Notes under the pieces: model-generated
The model's input: the letters and a program-made list of their open reading frames with translations, nothing else
What the model was told of the DNA's origin: nothing
Database searches by the model: none
Origin: Actinobacillus capsulatus DSM 19761
GTDB taxonomy: Bacteria; Pseudomonadota; Gammaproteobacteria; Enterobacterales; Pasteurellaceae
Assembly (NCBI RefSeq): GCF_000374285.1
Contig: NZ_KB893944.1
Span: forward strand, 1-64,000
DNA length: 64,000 bases
Reading direction: 5' to 3'
In this document: one piece after another, positions 56,601 to 64,000 of the stretch
How positions within the stretch are numbered: position 1 is the stretch's first letter
Layout of the letters: the number at the start of each line of letters is the position of its first letter
Translations under genes and position numbers: made by a program

Positions 56601-58486
56601 TTAAAAACTATAGTTCATACCCAATTTAAATTCACGACCGGGACTTGGCGGTGTCACAGCGTTATTTCTTTGGCTATGGCTACGATAGAACTTGTTACCA
56701 ATGTTTTTAACCGTGAAATTCACATTAAAGTTATCTTGGTTAAGTGGCTGCCAGCTAACAAAAATATCATGTACACCGTATCCGATACGTCTTTTCGTTT
56801 CCGCTTTTGCGCCTGAGCCAGTTTGATATTCTTTAGATTGCGCATAACGACCTAACCACCCAAGCTCTAAACTTGGCTCTGCAAATTTATAAGACACGCC
56901 AGTACTCCATTGGCGACCTTGAGGAATAACATTTAGCGGATCGTTAGAAAATGCAAAATCAGCCTTAGGATCGGCATAAGCTACGCCGGCAGTTAATTTT
57001 AAAGCATTCCATTGATAATCTAATTCCGCTTCATAGCCTTTCGTGTTTAACGTTCCCGCATTGCCAATAATGCCATCTTTCGATTGATAGAAGTTTTTCA
57101 CTTTTTGTTCAAACACATTACCTTTCACATTAAAATCGTCGTATTTCCATTCAAAACCGACTTCCGCTAACCGTGCATTCTCAGTCTTCAAATTAGGATC
57201 GACAAAACGCAACCCTCTCGCTTTATCTAATGAACCTCGGTTATCAGTAACTGTATAAGCGGAAGCTAAAATAGGACTACGACTCGCATAATTTAATTTT
57301 GCATTTAAAGCAAAATTCGGCGTAACGTCCCAAATCAATCCGAAACTTGGATTCAATTTATTATCAGATACTGACTTCTTACCGGCAATCGGCATACCTT
57401 TTTTATCTACTTTACCTGCCGTATCTAAAGTATAGTGATCATAACGTAAGGCCGTTGCTAAAATGAGTACTTTACCTAAAGACCAAATACCTTCAACAGA
57501 TGTTCATTATTTAACTCACTGGTAAGTTCTAAATTAGCACCACGAGTTTCTGTTTTAGAATAGCGTTGATAACCCATTAATTTATCTTTTAATAATCTTC
57601 ACGTTGCTTCCTCCCATCAATATAAAACGCATTCGCCTGAATATCTCTCACTAAGCCAAAATCTTTCCCCATATACTCTAAATTATAAGTACGCTTTGCC
57701 GTATTCGCATCGACAGGACGCCCATTAAAAATCATTTCAAAACGCTCTTGTCCATTGCCATAGAAATTTTCCTGACGGAAACTTGCTCCAATTCGGTATT
57801 TTTCCATAAGATCATAACCAAACTTGGCTAAATAATTACCTTGGCGGCGAGTGGTATTATTTACAACACGACTATTTGTATTCACCTTATCGGAATAACC
57901 TCGGTCGGCTTTATAATTTTTATCATTTCCCCAGCTTCTTAATAACATAACAAGATATCTAAGTTATCCGCTCGCCCATATAGCCAAAGAGAACCGTTAA
58001 TACCTTGATTACTATTGTATTTTCCGAGCCGATTCTTGACCCAAAAGTGTTGCCGTTTTTTGAGTAAATCCTTAGCTGAAACGGTTTCAGAATGAATAAC
58101 ACCATCCGTCATACAATACCGGCGCTCGCAGCCTTGTTTCTTTATCGACTTTAATTGATTTCACCATAGAAAGATCTAATTGAAAACGACCTTGATGATA
58201 CCATTGTTGAGTATTAGTTGAGGTATTATCGACGGACATGCCGATACGATCTTGCCCAGCTTCTCAAATCTAAATATATTGTGCGGAAACGCTACCTCCG
58301 CCAATATTAACATCAGTACGATTCGCCAATAATTCACGTAAATTACTAATATTTCGAGTGTGGTTTACGGTAGGCTGTGCTTGAACTTCAACGGTATCTA
58401 AATACGCTTAATCCGCATAAGGCATAGCCGCTAACGGCTAAACTAATTAAGCTTAATTGAAAGATTATTTTTTTATATTTACGCAT
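56601..58486 (-). pseudogene. TonB-dependent outer-membrane receptor, decayed
   Basis: The remains of one receptor gene run leftward from an ATG at 58484-58486. A signal peptide is visible (MRKYKKIIFQLSLISLAVSGYA), followed after a frame change by a plug domain (DTVEVQAQPTVNHTRNISNL, RTDVNIGGGSVSAQYI, AGQDRIGMSVDN). There are internal stops, an open piece at 57589-57948 (barrel), and the last open piece 56601-57395. The latter has barrel strands and the C-terminal FKLGMNYSF ending in Phe. Total is about 630 codons, short for the family, so sequence may also be lost. Several frameshifts (near 57490, 57960, 58400) make it non-functional as read. Its promoter has a Fur-like box. Confidence 0.9.
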
Positions 58487-58527
58487 TATTTGTCTCCTTT
58501 GAAATAAATTTCAATTTAATTTTAAAT

Positions 58528-58546
58528 AAAAATTATTATCATTTCA
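58528..58546 (-). promoter_or_regulatory. Fur-like box before the TonB receptor pseudogene
   Basis: The minus strand reads TGAAATGATAATAATTTTT, which matches 13 of 19 bases of the Fur consensus and lies 42 bases before the start codon. It suggests the intact gene was iron-repressed. Confidence 0.5.
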
Positions 58547-58608
58547 ATAAATAACTATACATAAACAAAAGACAGGATATTCTCCCGACTTATTTATCTA
58601 AGTTATCC

Positions 58609-59160
58609 TTATGATCTCAACAGACTGCCCTTTGCAGCCTTCAAATATTGAATCATCGACCATAACGTCAGTCCCGCCGCAATATAGAGTAGAACCCAAG
58701 CGAGAATTTCCATAGCTAAGTTAAACCGCCATAACATTCCACCAAGAGCTAACATTTGTGCTGTTGTCTTAAATTTGCCCCATACCGAAACCGCTACACT
58801 CGCTCGCTCTCCAAGCTCCGCCATCCATTCTCTTAATGCGGAAATAATAATTTCTCGAGCAATCATAATTGCTGATGGAATGGTAATCCACCACGTATGG
58901 TAATATTCCACTACACAAACTAATGCCACCGCAACTAACACTTTATCCGCAACAGGATCTAAAAATGCCCCTAAGTGTGTGGTTTGGTTCCATTTACGAG
59001 CTAAATAACCATCAAAAGCATCTGTAATAGAAGCGATAAAGAAAATAAGCGTTGAAATTTCAGGCGAATACCAACCGGCTGGTAAATAAAAAGCAATCAC
59101 AAATAAAGGGATTAGAATTACCCGAAATAAGGTTAAATAGGTAGGAAAATTTAGTTTCAT
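58609..59160 (-). CDS. pgsA: CDP-diacylglycerol-glycerol-3-phosphate 3-phosphatidyltransferase
   Basis: PgsA makes phosphatidylglycerophosphate, the committed step to phosphatidylglycerol and cardiolipin. The 183-residue product has about four or five membrane helices. The CDP-alcohol phosphotransferase motif reads [20 protein letters not shown] followed by LDPVADK (D-x2-DG-x2-AR-x8-G-x3-D-x3-D). The start at 59158-59160 gives [18 protein letters not shown], the normal beginning; the longer frame to 59211 is not conserved. Confidence 0.95.
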   Translation of the reverse strand: MKLNFPTYLTLFRVILIPLFVIAFYLPAGWYSPEISTLIFFIASITDAFDGYLARKWNQTTHLGAFLDPVADKVLVAVALVCVVEYYHTWWITIPSAIMIAREIIISALREWMAELGERASVAVSVWGKFKTTAQMLALGGMLWRFNLAMEILAWVLLYIAAGLTLWSMIQYLKAAKGSLLRS

Positions 59161-59340
59161 ATAGAAGTGCTTGCAAGTCAATGTTTGGTCTTTCAAGTGT
59201 ACCACACTCATGAGAAAATTTTTAACTATTGCACAGATAAAGTCAATTGACTTTAGGCAAAATTGCCGCTAATTTACACTTGATTTATGAAAGTTTGTTC
59301 ATATATAAATTGCAACTTTGTTCAACTTAAAGGAAACAAT

Positions 59341-60006
59341 ATGGAAAATCGTGTAATTAGCGGTGCAGCAAGCGATGAATCGTTACTCAGCACTCACAAA
59401 GTATTACGTAATACTTATTTATTACTTTCAATGACATTAGCCTTTTCAGCAGTAATTGCTTTCGTGGCAATGTCAATGAATGCACCAGTATTACCATGGT
59501 GGGGATTATTAATCGGCTTCTACGGTTTATTATTCCTAACCAATGCGACTGCGAATAGCGGTGCAGGTATTTTAAGCGTATTTGCTTTAACCGGCTTTTT
59601 AGGTTACACCTTAGGTCCAATTTTAAACCACTATATCGGTGCAGGTTTAGGTGACTTTGTTGTTCTTGCGCTTGGAGCAACCGCATTAGTATTCTTTGCG
59701 TGTTCGGCTTATGTACTTACGACCAAGAAAGATATGTCATTTTTATCAGGTATGATGATAGCATTATTTGTCGTCTTACTTGTTGGTATCATCGCAAATA
59801 TTTTCTTAGCAATTCCGGCATTAAGCCTTGCAATGAGTGCATTATTTGTGCTGTTCTCAAGCGGTGCGATTTTACTTGGTACAAGCAATATTATTCACGG
59901 TGGCGAAACGAATTATATCCGTGCGACAGTGGATTTATACGTATCTCTATACAACCTATTCTTAAGCCTATTACAAATCTTCGGTATATTAGGTAGTGAC
60001 GATTAA
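59341..60006 (+). CDS. Bax inhibitor-1/YccA family membrane protein
   Basis: The 221-residue product has seven membrane helices and the BI-1 signature ([19 protein letters not shown], and [20 protein letters not shown] at the C-terminus with the conserved Asp pair). In E. coli YccA is a substrate and modulator of FtsH; YbhL is a relative. The ATG at 59341 follows AAAGGAAAC; the frame 18 codons upstream lacks a ribosome site. A terminator follows at 60029. Confidence 0.9.
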   Translation: MENRVISGAASDESLLSTHKVLRNTYLLLSMTLAFSAVIAFVAMSMNAPVLPWWGLLIGFYGLLFLTNATANSGAGILSVFALTGFLGYTLGPILNHYIGAGLGDFVVLALGATALVFFACSAYVLTTKKDMSFLSGMMIALFVVLLVGIIANIFLAIPALSLAMSALFVLFSSGAILLGTSNIIHGGETNYIRATVDLYVSLYNLFLSLLQIFGILGSDD

Positions 60007-60028
60007 TCTAAAATAAATTTGAGAGAGT

Positions 60029-60060
60029 AAGTGCCACACCTGTGGCACTTTTTATTTTTT
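60029..60060 (+). terminator. terminator after the BI-1 gene
   Basis: AAGTGCCACA-CC-TGTGGCACTT is a perfect 10-base hairpin at 60029-60050, followed by TTTATTTTTT. Confidence 0.93.
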
Positions 60061-60396
60061 ATGTATTACATTAAATTAAACGAACAAAAATATCCGACAG
60101 ATGCTTCAGGTTACTTAATTAACCTTGATGATTGGTCAGAAACGCTTGCGATTGAAATTGCAAAGAAAGAACAAATTGTTCTGACAAATGAACACTGGGA
60201 AATTATCTTTCTAGTACGTGATTTCTATCAAGAATACAAAACCTCACCAGCAATCCGAATGCTAGTTAAAACGATGGCGCAGAAATTCGGTGAAGAGAAA
60301 GGAAATAGCCGTTATTTACAACGTTTATTTCCTGACGGCCCGGCAAAACAAGCAACCAAAATTGCCGGTTTACCTAAACCCATAAAATGTTTATAA
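60061..60396 (+). CDS. tusE: sulfur relay protein TusE (DsrC family)
   Basis: TusE accepts sulfur from TusBCD and hands it to MnmA for 2-thiouridine at the tRNA wobble position. The 111-residue product has the DsrC/TusE core ([46 protein letters not shown] quoted in parts) and the essential Cys in the C-terminal GLPKPIKCL. The ATG at 60061 is used; the frame upstream would run through the terminator. Confidence 0.93.
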   Translation: MYYIKLNEQKYPTDASGYLINLDDWSETLAIEIAKKEQIVLTNEHWEIIFLVRDFYQEYKTSPAIRMLVKTMAQKFGEEKGNSRYLQRLFPDGPAKQATKIAGLPKPIKCL

Positions 60397-60404
60397 TTAT
60401 TATT

Positions 60405-60425
60405 AATTGAGATTTATTCTCAATT
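60405..60425 (+). promoter_or_regulatory. dyad operator, possibly Fur, before the metal transporter genes
   Basis: AATTGAGA-TTTAT-TCTCAATT is a perfect dyad with 8-base arms 38 bases before the binding-protein start. The core TGAGATTTATTCTCA resembles the 7-1-7 Fur consensus TGATAATNATTATCA. Another metal regulator cannot be excluded. Confidence 0.5.
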
Positions 60426-60463
60426 TCATCATAGATGAAAATTCATGATAAAAAGGAGAAACT

Positions 60464-61360
60464 ATGAAACTTTCATTTTTAAGACACGCATTTGTGGCTG
60501 CATTAGGTTTAAGCGCGACACTCTCTATAGCAGCACCATTCAAAGTTGTTACTACATTTACCGTTATTCAAGATATTGCACAAAACGTTGCTGGCGATAA
60601 AGCGATTGTGGAATCCATCACTAAACCCGGTGCAGAAATTCATGATTACCAACCGACCCCTAGAGATATTGCTAAAGCGCAAAAAGCGGATCTTATCTTA
60701 TGGAATGGTATGAATTTAGAGCGTTGGTTCGAACGTTTCTTTGAAAATGTAAAAGGTAAACCGGCTGTTGTGGTAACCGAAGGTATTACACCAATCGCAA
60801 TTACCGAGGGTGAATATAAAAACTTACCGAACCCGCATGCTTGGATGTCATCAGCTAACGCATTGCAATATATTGAAAATATTCGTGCCGCTTTAGTGAA
60901 ATACGATCCGAACAATGCCGAAAGCTATAACCAAAATGCTAAAGCTTACGCTGAAAAAGTAAAAGCAATTGCAGAGCCTTTACGCCAACGTCTATCCGTT
61001 ATTCCGGAAGCACAACGTTGGTTAGTAACCAGTGAAGGTGCATTTAGTTATTTAGCACAAGACTATCAATTAAAAGAGCTTTATCTATGGGCAATCAATG
61101 CTGAAGAACAAGGCTCACCACAACAAGTGAAGAAAGTAATTGACGGCGTAAAAGCAAATCATATTCCTGTCGTTTTCAGCGAAAGTACCGTATCGGATAA
61201 ACCGGCGAAACAAGTAGCTAAAGAAACCGGCGCATTATACGGCGGTGTGTTATATGTTGATTCACTTTCTACTAAGGATGGCCTTGTTCCAACTTATTTA
61301 GATCTATTAAAAGTCACTATCAGCACAATTGTTGACGGTTTTGAAAAAAGCAAAAAATAA
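60464..61360 (+). CDS. yfeA: metal-binding periplasmic protein of an ABC transporter (YfeA/SitA type)
   Basis: This cluster A-I binding protein carries manganese or iron. The 298-residue product has a cleaved signal peptide (to about 23, SIAAPF). The four expected ligand regions are IHDYQPTP (His), PNPHAWMS (His), VFSESTVS (Glu) and LYVDSLST (Asp). A helix between the lobes is typical. The ATPase gene follows with one base between; no permease gene follows, unlike the usual yfeABCD or sitABCD. Confidence 0.9.
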   Translation: MKLSFLRHAFVAALGLSATLSIAAPFKVVTTFTVIQDIAQNVAGDKAIVESITKPGAEIHDYQPTPRDIAKAQKADLILWNGMNLERWFERFFENVKGKPAVVVTEGITPIAITEGEYKNLPNPHAWMSSANALQYIENIRAALVKYDPNNAESYNQNAKAYAEKVKAIAEPLRQRLSVIPEAQRWLVTSEGAFSYLAQDYQLKELYLWAINAEEQGSPQQVKKVIDGVKANHIPVVFSESTVSDKPAKQVAKETGALYGGVLYVDSLSTKDGLVPTYLDLLKVTISTIVDGFEKSKK

Positions 61361-61361
61361 T

Positions 61362-62117
61362 ATGGCATCCATTCCAACCTCTATTTCTGTTGAAAAGCTA
61401 AGTGTCCGTTATAATAACGGGCATTTAGCCTTACATGACGTATCCTTTCAGATTCAAAACGGCACAATTTGTGCTTTAATCGGTGTGAATGGTGGCGGTA
61501 AATCCACGCTCTTTAAAAGTTTAATGGGATTAGTCAAACCTCAAACCGGTACGATTTTGTTAAGCCAAATGCCGATTCAACAAGCTTTGAAACAAAATCT
61601 GGTTTCTTATGTGCCGCAAAGCGAAGAGGTTGATTGGCAATTTCCGGTTTCCGTTTACGATGTCGTTATGATGGGACGTTATGGCTATATGGGATTGCTA
61701 CGCCGTCCTTCATCTTTTGATAAACAAAAAGTGATGAAAGCGATGGAACGAGTGGATATTTGCCATTTGCAACACCGCCAAATCGGTGAACTTTCCGGCG
61801 GACAGAAAAAGCGTGTGTTTCTTGCTCGAGCATTGGCACAAGAAAGTCAGATTATTTTACTGGACGAGCCGTTTACCGGTGTTGATGTCAAAACCGAAAA
61901 TGCCATCGTTGAATTATTGCAGCAACTGCGTAGCGAAGGACATTTAGTTTTAGTTTCAACTCATAATTTAAACAGCGTACCTAGCTTTTGCGATCAAGTA
62001 TTGATGATAAACCGCACCTTACTTGCTGCTGGAAAAACCGAAACCACCTTTACTACCGAAAATCTGGAAAAAGTCTTTGGCGGTGTACTGCATTATCTTG
62101 CTAAAGATATTGGATAG
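61362..62117 (+). CDS. yfeB: ABC transporter ATP-binding protein (YfeB type)
   Basis: The 251-residue product is the ATPase that would power the YfeA-type metal importer. It has Walker [10 protein letters not shown], the signature [15 protein letters not shown], Walker [13 protein letters not shown] and the switch His in VLVSTHNL. The start at 61362 follows the preceding stop by one base; a frame beginning earlier overlaps yfeA. A terminator comes directly after, so the usual two permease genes are absent here. Confidence 0.9.
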   Translation: MASIPTSISVEKLSVRYNNGHLALHDVSFQIQNGTICALIGVNGGGKSTLFKSLMGLVKPQTGTILLSQMPIQQALKQNLVSYVPQSEEVDWQFPVSVYDVVMMGRYGYMGLLRRPSSFDKQKVMKAMERVDICHLQHRQIGELSGGQKKRVFLARALAQESQIILLDEPFTGVDVKTENAIVELLQQLRSEGHLVLVSTHNLNSVPSFCDQVLMINRTLLAAGKTETTFTTENLEKVFGGVLHYLAKDIG

Positions 62118-62124
62118 ATTGATA

Positions 62125-62158
62125 AAGACCGCGCAAAAGCAAGCGGCCTTTTTTTTCG
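62125..62158 (+). terminator. terminator after the metal ABC genes
   Basis: AAGACCGC and GCGGCCTT (one mismatch) form the stem, and eight T follow. It derives from uptake-sequence-like arms. Confidence 0.75.
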
Positions 62159-62224
62159 TATTTTTTAACATTATGTAATTGGTTACATAAAAGCGATTAA
62201 ATTTAATCTAAAACCGAGCAACTT

Positions 62225-62716
62225 CTATATATCTCTTTTCACAAAACTCACTAACATCGGTTGCACAATACGTGCATAATCTTGCGTATTTAAAATAATT
62301 GAACATTCTAACGTACCGGCGTTAAAAGCAAGTTCATCATAGCGTTCAAGTAAACTAGGATCTGCAATAAGTTTAAGATCCGAATGAAAGCTAAAAGGTG
62401 GAATCGCACCAAATACACAATCTGTAAGTTCATCAACTTCTTTAGGGCTGGCAAGAGATGCCTTTGTACCGCCTAAGTATTGGGCGATTTGATTTAAATC
62501 CGCCTGCTCATCGGCTGGTAAAATAGCGAGTACTGCTTGTTTTACACCATTTCCTTTGATTTTACACACCAAGGCTTTTGCCCCTTGCCCGATTTCCGTA
62601 CCACGAATTTTCGCAACCTCTTCCGATTTACCGGCACTAGTATGATGAACTACTCGATAATGAGCTTGATATTGGTCTAAAAGTGCGGTCAAATTTTCGA
62701 ATGTTTTTTCCGACAT
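62225..62716 (-). CDS. ybaK: Cys-tRNA(Pro)/Cys-tRNA(Cys) deacylase YbaK
   Basis: YbaK removes cysteine mischarged onto tRNA-Pro. The 163-residue product has the family core AKALVCKIKGNGVKQAVLAI with the conserved Lys. LGGTKASLASPKEVDELTDC and GAIPPFSF further along are typical. The start at 62714-62716 gives MSEKTFENLTALLDQYQA; the longer frame reaches into the next gene. It lies 14 bases beyond the PLP-enzyme stop, so it is probably in that leftward unit. A Haemophilus-type uptake core is at 62681-62689. Confidence 0.88.
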   Translation of the reverse strand: MSEKTFENLTALLDQYQAHYRVVHHTSAGKSEEVAKIRGTEIGQGAKALVCKIKGNGVKQAVLAILPADEQADLNQIAQYLGGTKASLASPKEVDELTDCVFGAIPPFSFHSDLKLIADPSLLERYDELAFNAGTLECSIILNTQDYARIVQPMLVSFVKRDI

Positions 62717-62730
62717 ATTATTTCCCTTAG

Positions 62731-63828
62731 TTAATGCTCTGATTTCAGTCCAGCACCACACATCGTAATTAAGCAATCTTCTACTGCAGCACCATATAGC
62801 TCACAGTAATGAAGATAAGCCGCATAGTTGGCTGCGGTAGTGTGTTCACAATAAATCCCTTTTTTGGCTAAAGCATTTCGTGCAGCAAGAATTTTATCTT
62901 CCGGTGCATGTACAAAACGAATCGTATATTTTTCCGCATAAGCTAAAATTTCACTTGCTCGCATAGGCTGTCCAATGGCAATACCTTCGGCGATAGTCGG
63001 CTTAATCTCAACCTGTTCTGCAAATTTTTGCCCTTTTTTGACCGCTTGCAATAATGGATCACAATATTCGCTTTGTAATGCAATAATCGTTGGCATTTCG
63101 TCAATAACGCCACTTTCCAACAAATGTTCTAGTCCTTTAATGACACCAATAAACAAAGTACCGTTTCCAACCGGAACGACAATATGTTTTGGAATCCGCC
63201 CGAGCTGTTCAAACGTTTCATAAATATACGTTTTCGTACCTTCGTAGAAGAAGGGGTTATACACGTGATTGGCATAATAAACGCCCTCATTTTCAACTTT
63301 AGCACGACATACATCTGCACAATGATCACGGCTACCTTTAATCACATTAGCTTTAGCACCATGCGCCTCAATCATATTAATTTTTTTCGGCGATGTTCCT
63401 TCCGGTACGAAAATTTCACATTGAATACCCGCTTTAGCGCAATAGGCTGCGACACTATTTCCTGCGTTACCACTACTATCTTGTACCACCGAATCAACAC
63501 CAAGCGACTTACAATGACTGATAAGTACCGCCGCACCACAGTCTTTAAAGGAAAGCGTTGACATAAAGTAATCCATTTTTAATAATACATTTTCATCAAA
63601 ACGGACTATCGGCGTCATCCCCTCCCCCAAGGAAATATCACGCCAACTTTCATCTTGCAAAGCGATAAATTTTCGATAACGAAATAAGCTCCACTCATGG
63701 CGATCAACCTGATTGAGATCAAATTTAGGTGGCTGATAATCTAATGACCATAACCCGCCACATTGACATTTTGCTTGGAGAGTAGATACCGGCGCAATTT
63801 ATTGGCATTGACTACAGATAAATTTCAT
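62731..63828 (-). pseudogene. threonine-synthase-like PLP enzyme with an early stop codon
   Basis: From the ATG at 63826-63828 the frame starts MKFICSQCQ and meets TAA at 63799-63801, codon 10. It then continues without a break for 355 codons. After the stop a zinc ribbon half (KCQCGG) and a fold-type II PLP enzyme are seen: lysine in STLSFKDCGAA, SSGNAGNSVAAYCAKAGI, VPVGNGTLFIG and a C-terminal ITMCGAG. The stop replaces what is probably a Gln in CSQCQ-Q-IAPVS. TTG at 63658-63660 or other downstream starts could give a shorter enzyme without the zinc ribbon. The next gene upstream is RidA, whose substrates are the enamines made by such enzymes. Confidence 0.78.
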
Positions 63829-63838
63829 ATTGATTCTC

Positions 63839-64000
63839 CTAAGCAAATTCGGCAACCGCATCAATTTCAATAAGTGCGTTGTAATGCAAATTACCGCAAG
63901 GTACAACAGTACGAGCAGGTTTATGTGAACCGAAAAAATCAGCATAAACTTGATTTACTGTATCCCAATAAACTACATCGGGAATATACACACGGCATTG
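63839..64000 (-). CDS. RidA family enamine/imine deaminase, 3' part only
   Basis: The last 53 residues of a RidA (YjgF/YER057c) protein are visible, cut by the right window edge. It has DTVNQVYADFFGSHKPARTV and the signature Arg followed by VVPCGNLHYNALIEIDAVAE, ending FA-stop. RidA proteins hydrolyse reactive 2-aminoacrylate-type intermediates released by PLP enzymes. Its stop is 10 bases before the PLP-enzyme start, so they form one leftward operon. Confidence 0.88.
   Translation of the reverse strand, partial: QCRVYIPDVVYWDTVNQVYADFFGSHKPARTVVPCGNLHYNALIEIDAVAEFA

Noticed and set aside
60391-60412. A second Fur box at TATAATTATTATTAATTGA
   Set aside because: Only about 10 of 19 consensus matches, as expected in AT-rich DNA; the adjacent dyad is better.

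Overview
The window is a stretch of a Pasteurellaceae chromosome. The genes (hemCDXY, adhE, gyrA, yajC-secDF, hflKC, purA, thiI, uvrC, tandem ferritins) and the many copies of the Apl-type DNA uptake core ACAAGCGGT, often followed by CAAATTT or TAGAATT, point to the Actinobacillus/Mannheimia side of the family, most like Actinobacillus pleuropneumoniae or a close relative. This assignment rests on sequence character and not on a database search. I saw no tRNA, rRNA, CRISPR array, transposase or integrase gene. No unexplained gap exceeds 300 bases.

Layout. 1-3475: the end of an unidentified leftward gene start, mrp, an SBP_bac_5 lipoprotein and a MarC-family membrane protein. 3594-8374: ppiD, a NhaP-type antiporter, rpsO and a DUF808 protein. 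8433-12780: the tight hemC-hemD-hemX-hemY operon. 13048-15663: adhE, behind a perfect FNR box. 15800-19437: tcdA, an unassigned serine-hydrolase-like gene and uup. 19456-28091: a leftward type I restriction-modification locus, hsdM-rhuM(broken)-hsdS-regulator(broken)-hsdR. 28188-38457: gyrA, ubiG, ytfJ-like, yajC-secD-secF, two ferritins and a PurR-linked purine permease. 38514-39800: a Maf protein and a frameshifted AhpD-like gene. 39909-47162: an accessory block described below. 47337-56441: thiI, purA, hflK-hflC, trxA, a second PurR-linked permease and uvrC. 56601-58486: a decayed TonB-dependent receptor. 58609-64000: pgsA, a BI-1 family gene, tusE, a two-gene metal ABC transporter fragment, ybaK, a PLP enzyme with an early stop, and the 3' end of a RidA gene.

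Three accessory signals stand out. (1) In the restriction locus the promoters of hsdR and of an AlbA_2/winged-helix regulator gene share one architecture: two pairs of TAAGCAAG direct repeats with exactly 21 bp period inside each pair and 55-56 bp between pairs. One more copy lies in the hsdM leader. This looks like a locus-specific control circuit, and its presumed regulator is now split by an in-frame TAA. (2) An ATPase gene (DUF4143 type) and a frameshifted DUF4209 gene carrying an RNxxxHG motif lie between a 12-bp Neisseria uptake sequence and an inverted pair of the same sequence that serves as terminator. This suggests acquisition from a Neisseria-type donor. (3) Immediately beside that island, two leftward transcription units (hydrolase-tautomerase-DsbA-like-LysR, and an Old Yellow Enzyme gene) carry the same 60-bp promoter block with an AAAT-N11-ATTT dyad at the same distance from their start codons. 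This predicts a small LysR regulon that the island now separates.

Gene decay is frequent. The regulator gene, rhuM, an hsdS remnant and the PLP enzyme have in-frame TAA codons. rhuM, the AhpD-like gene, the DUF4209 gene and the TonB receptor have frameshifts. Whether all are real or some are sequence errors cannot be settled from this window.
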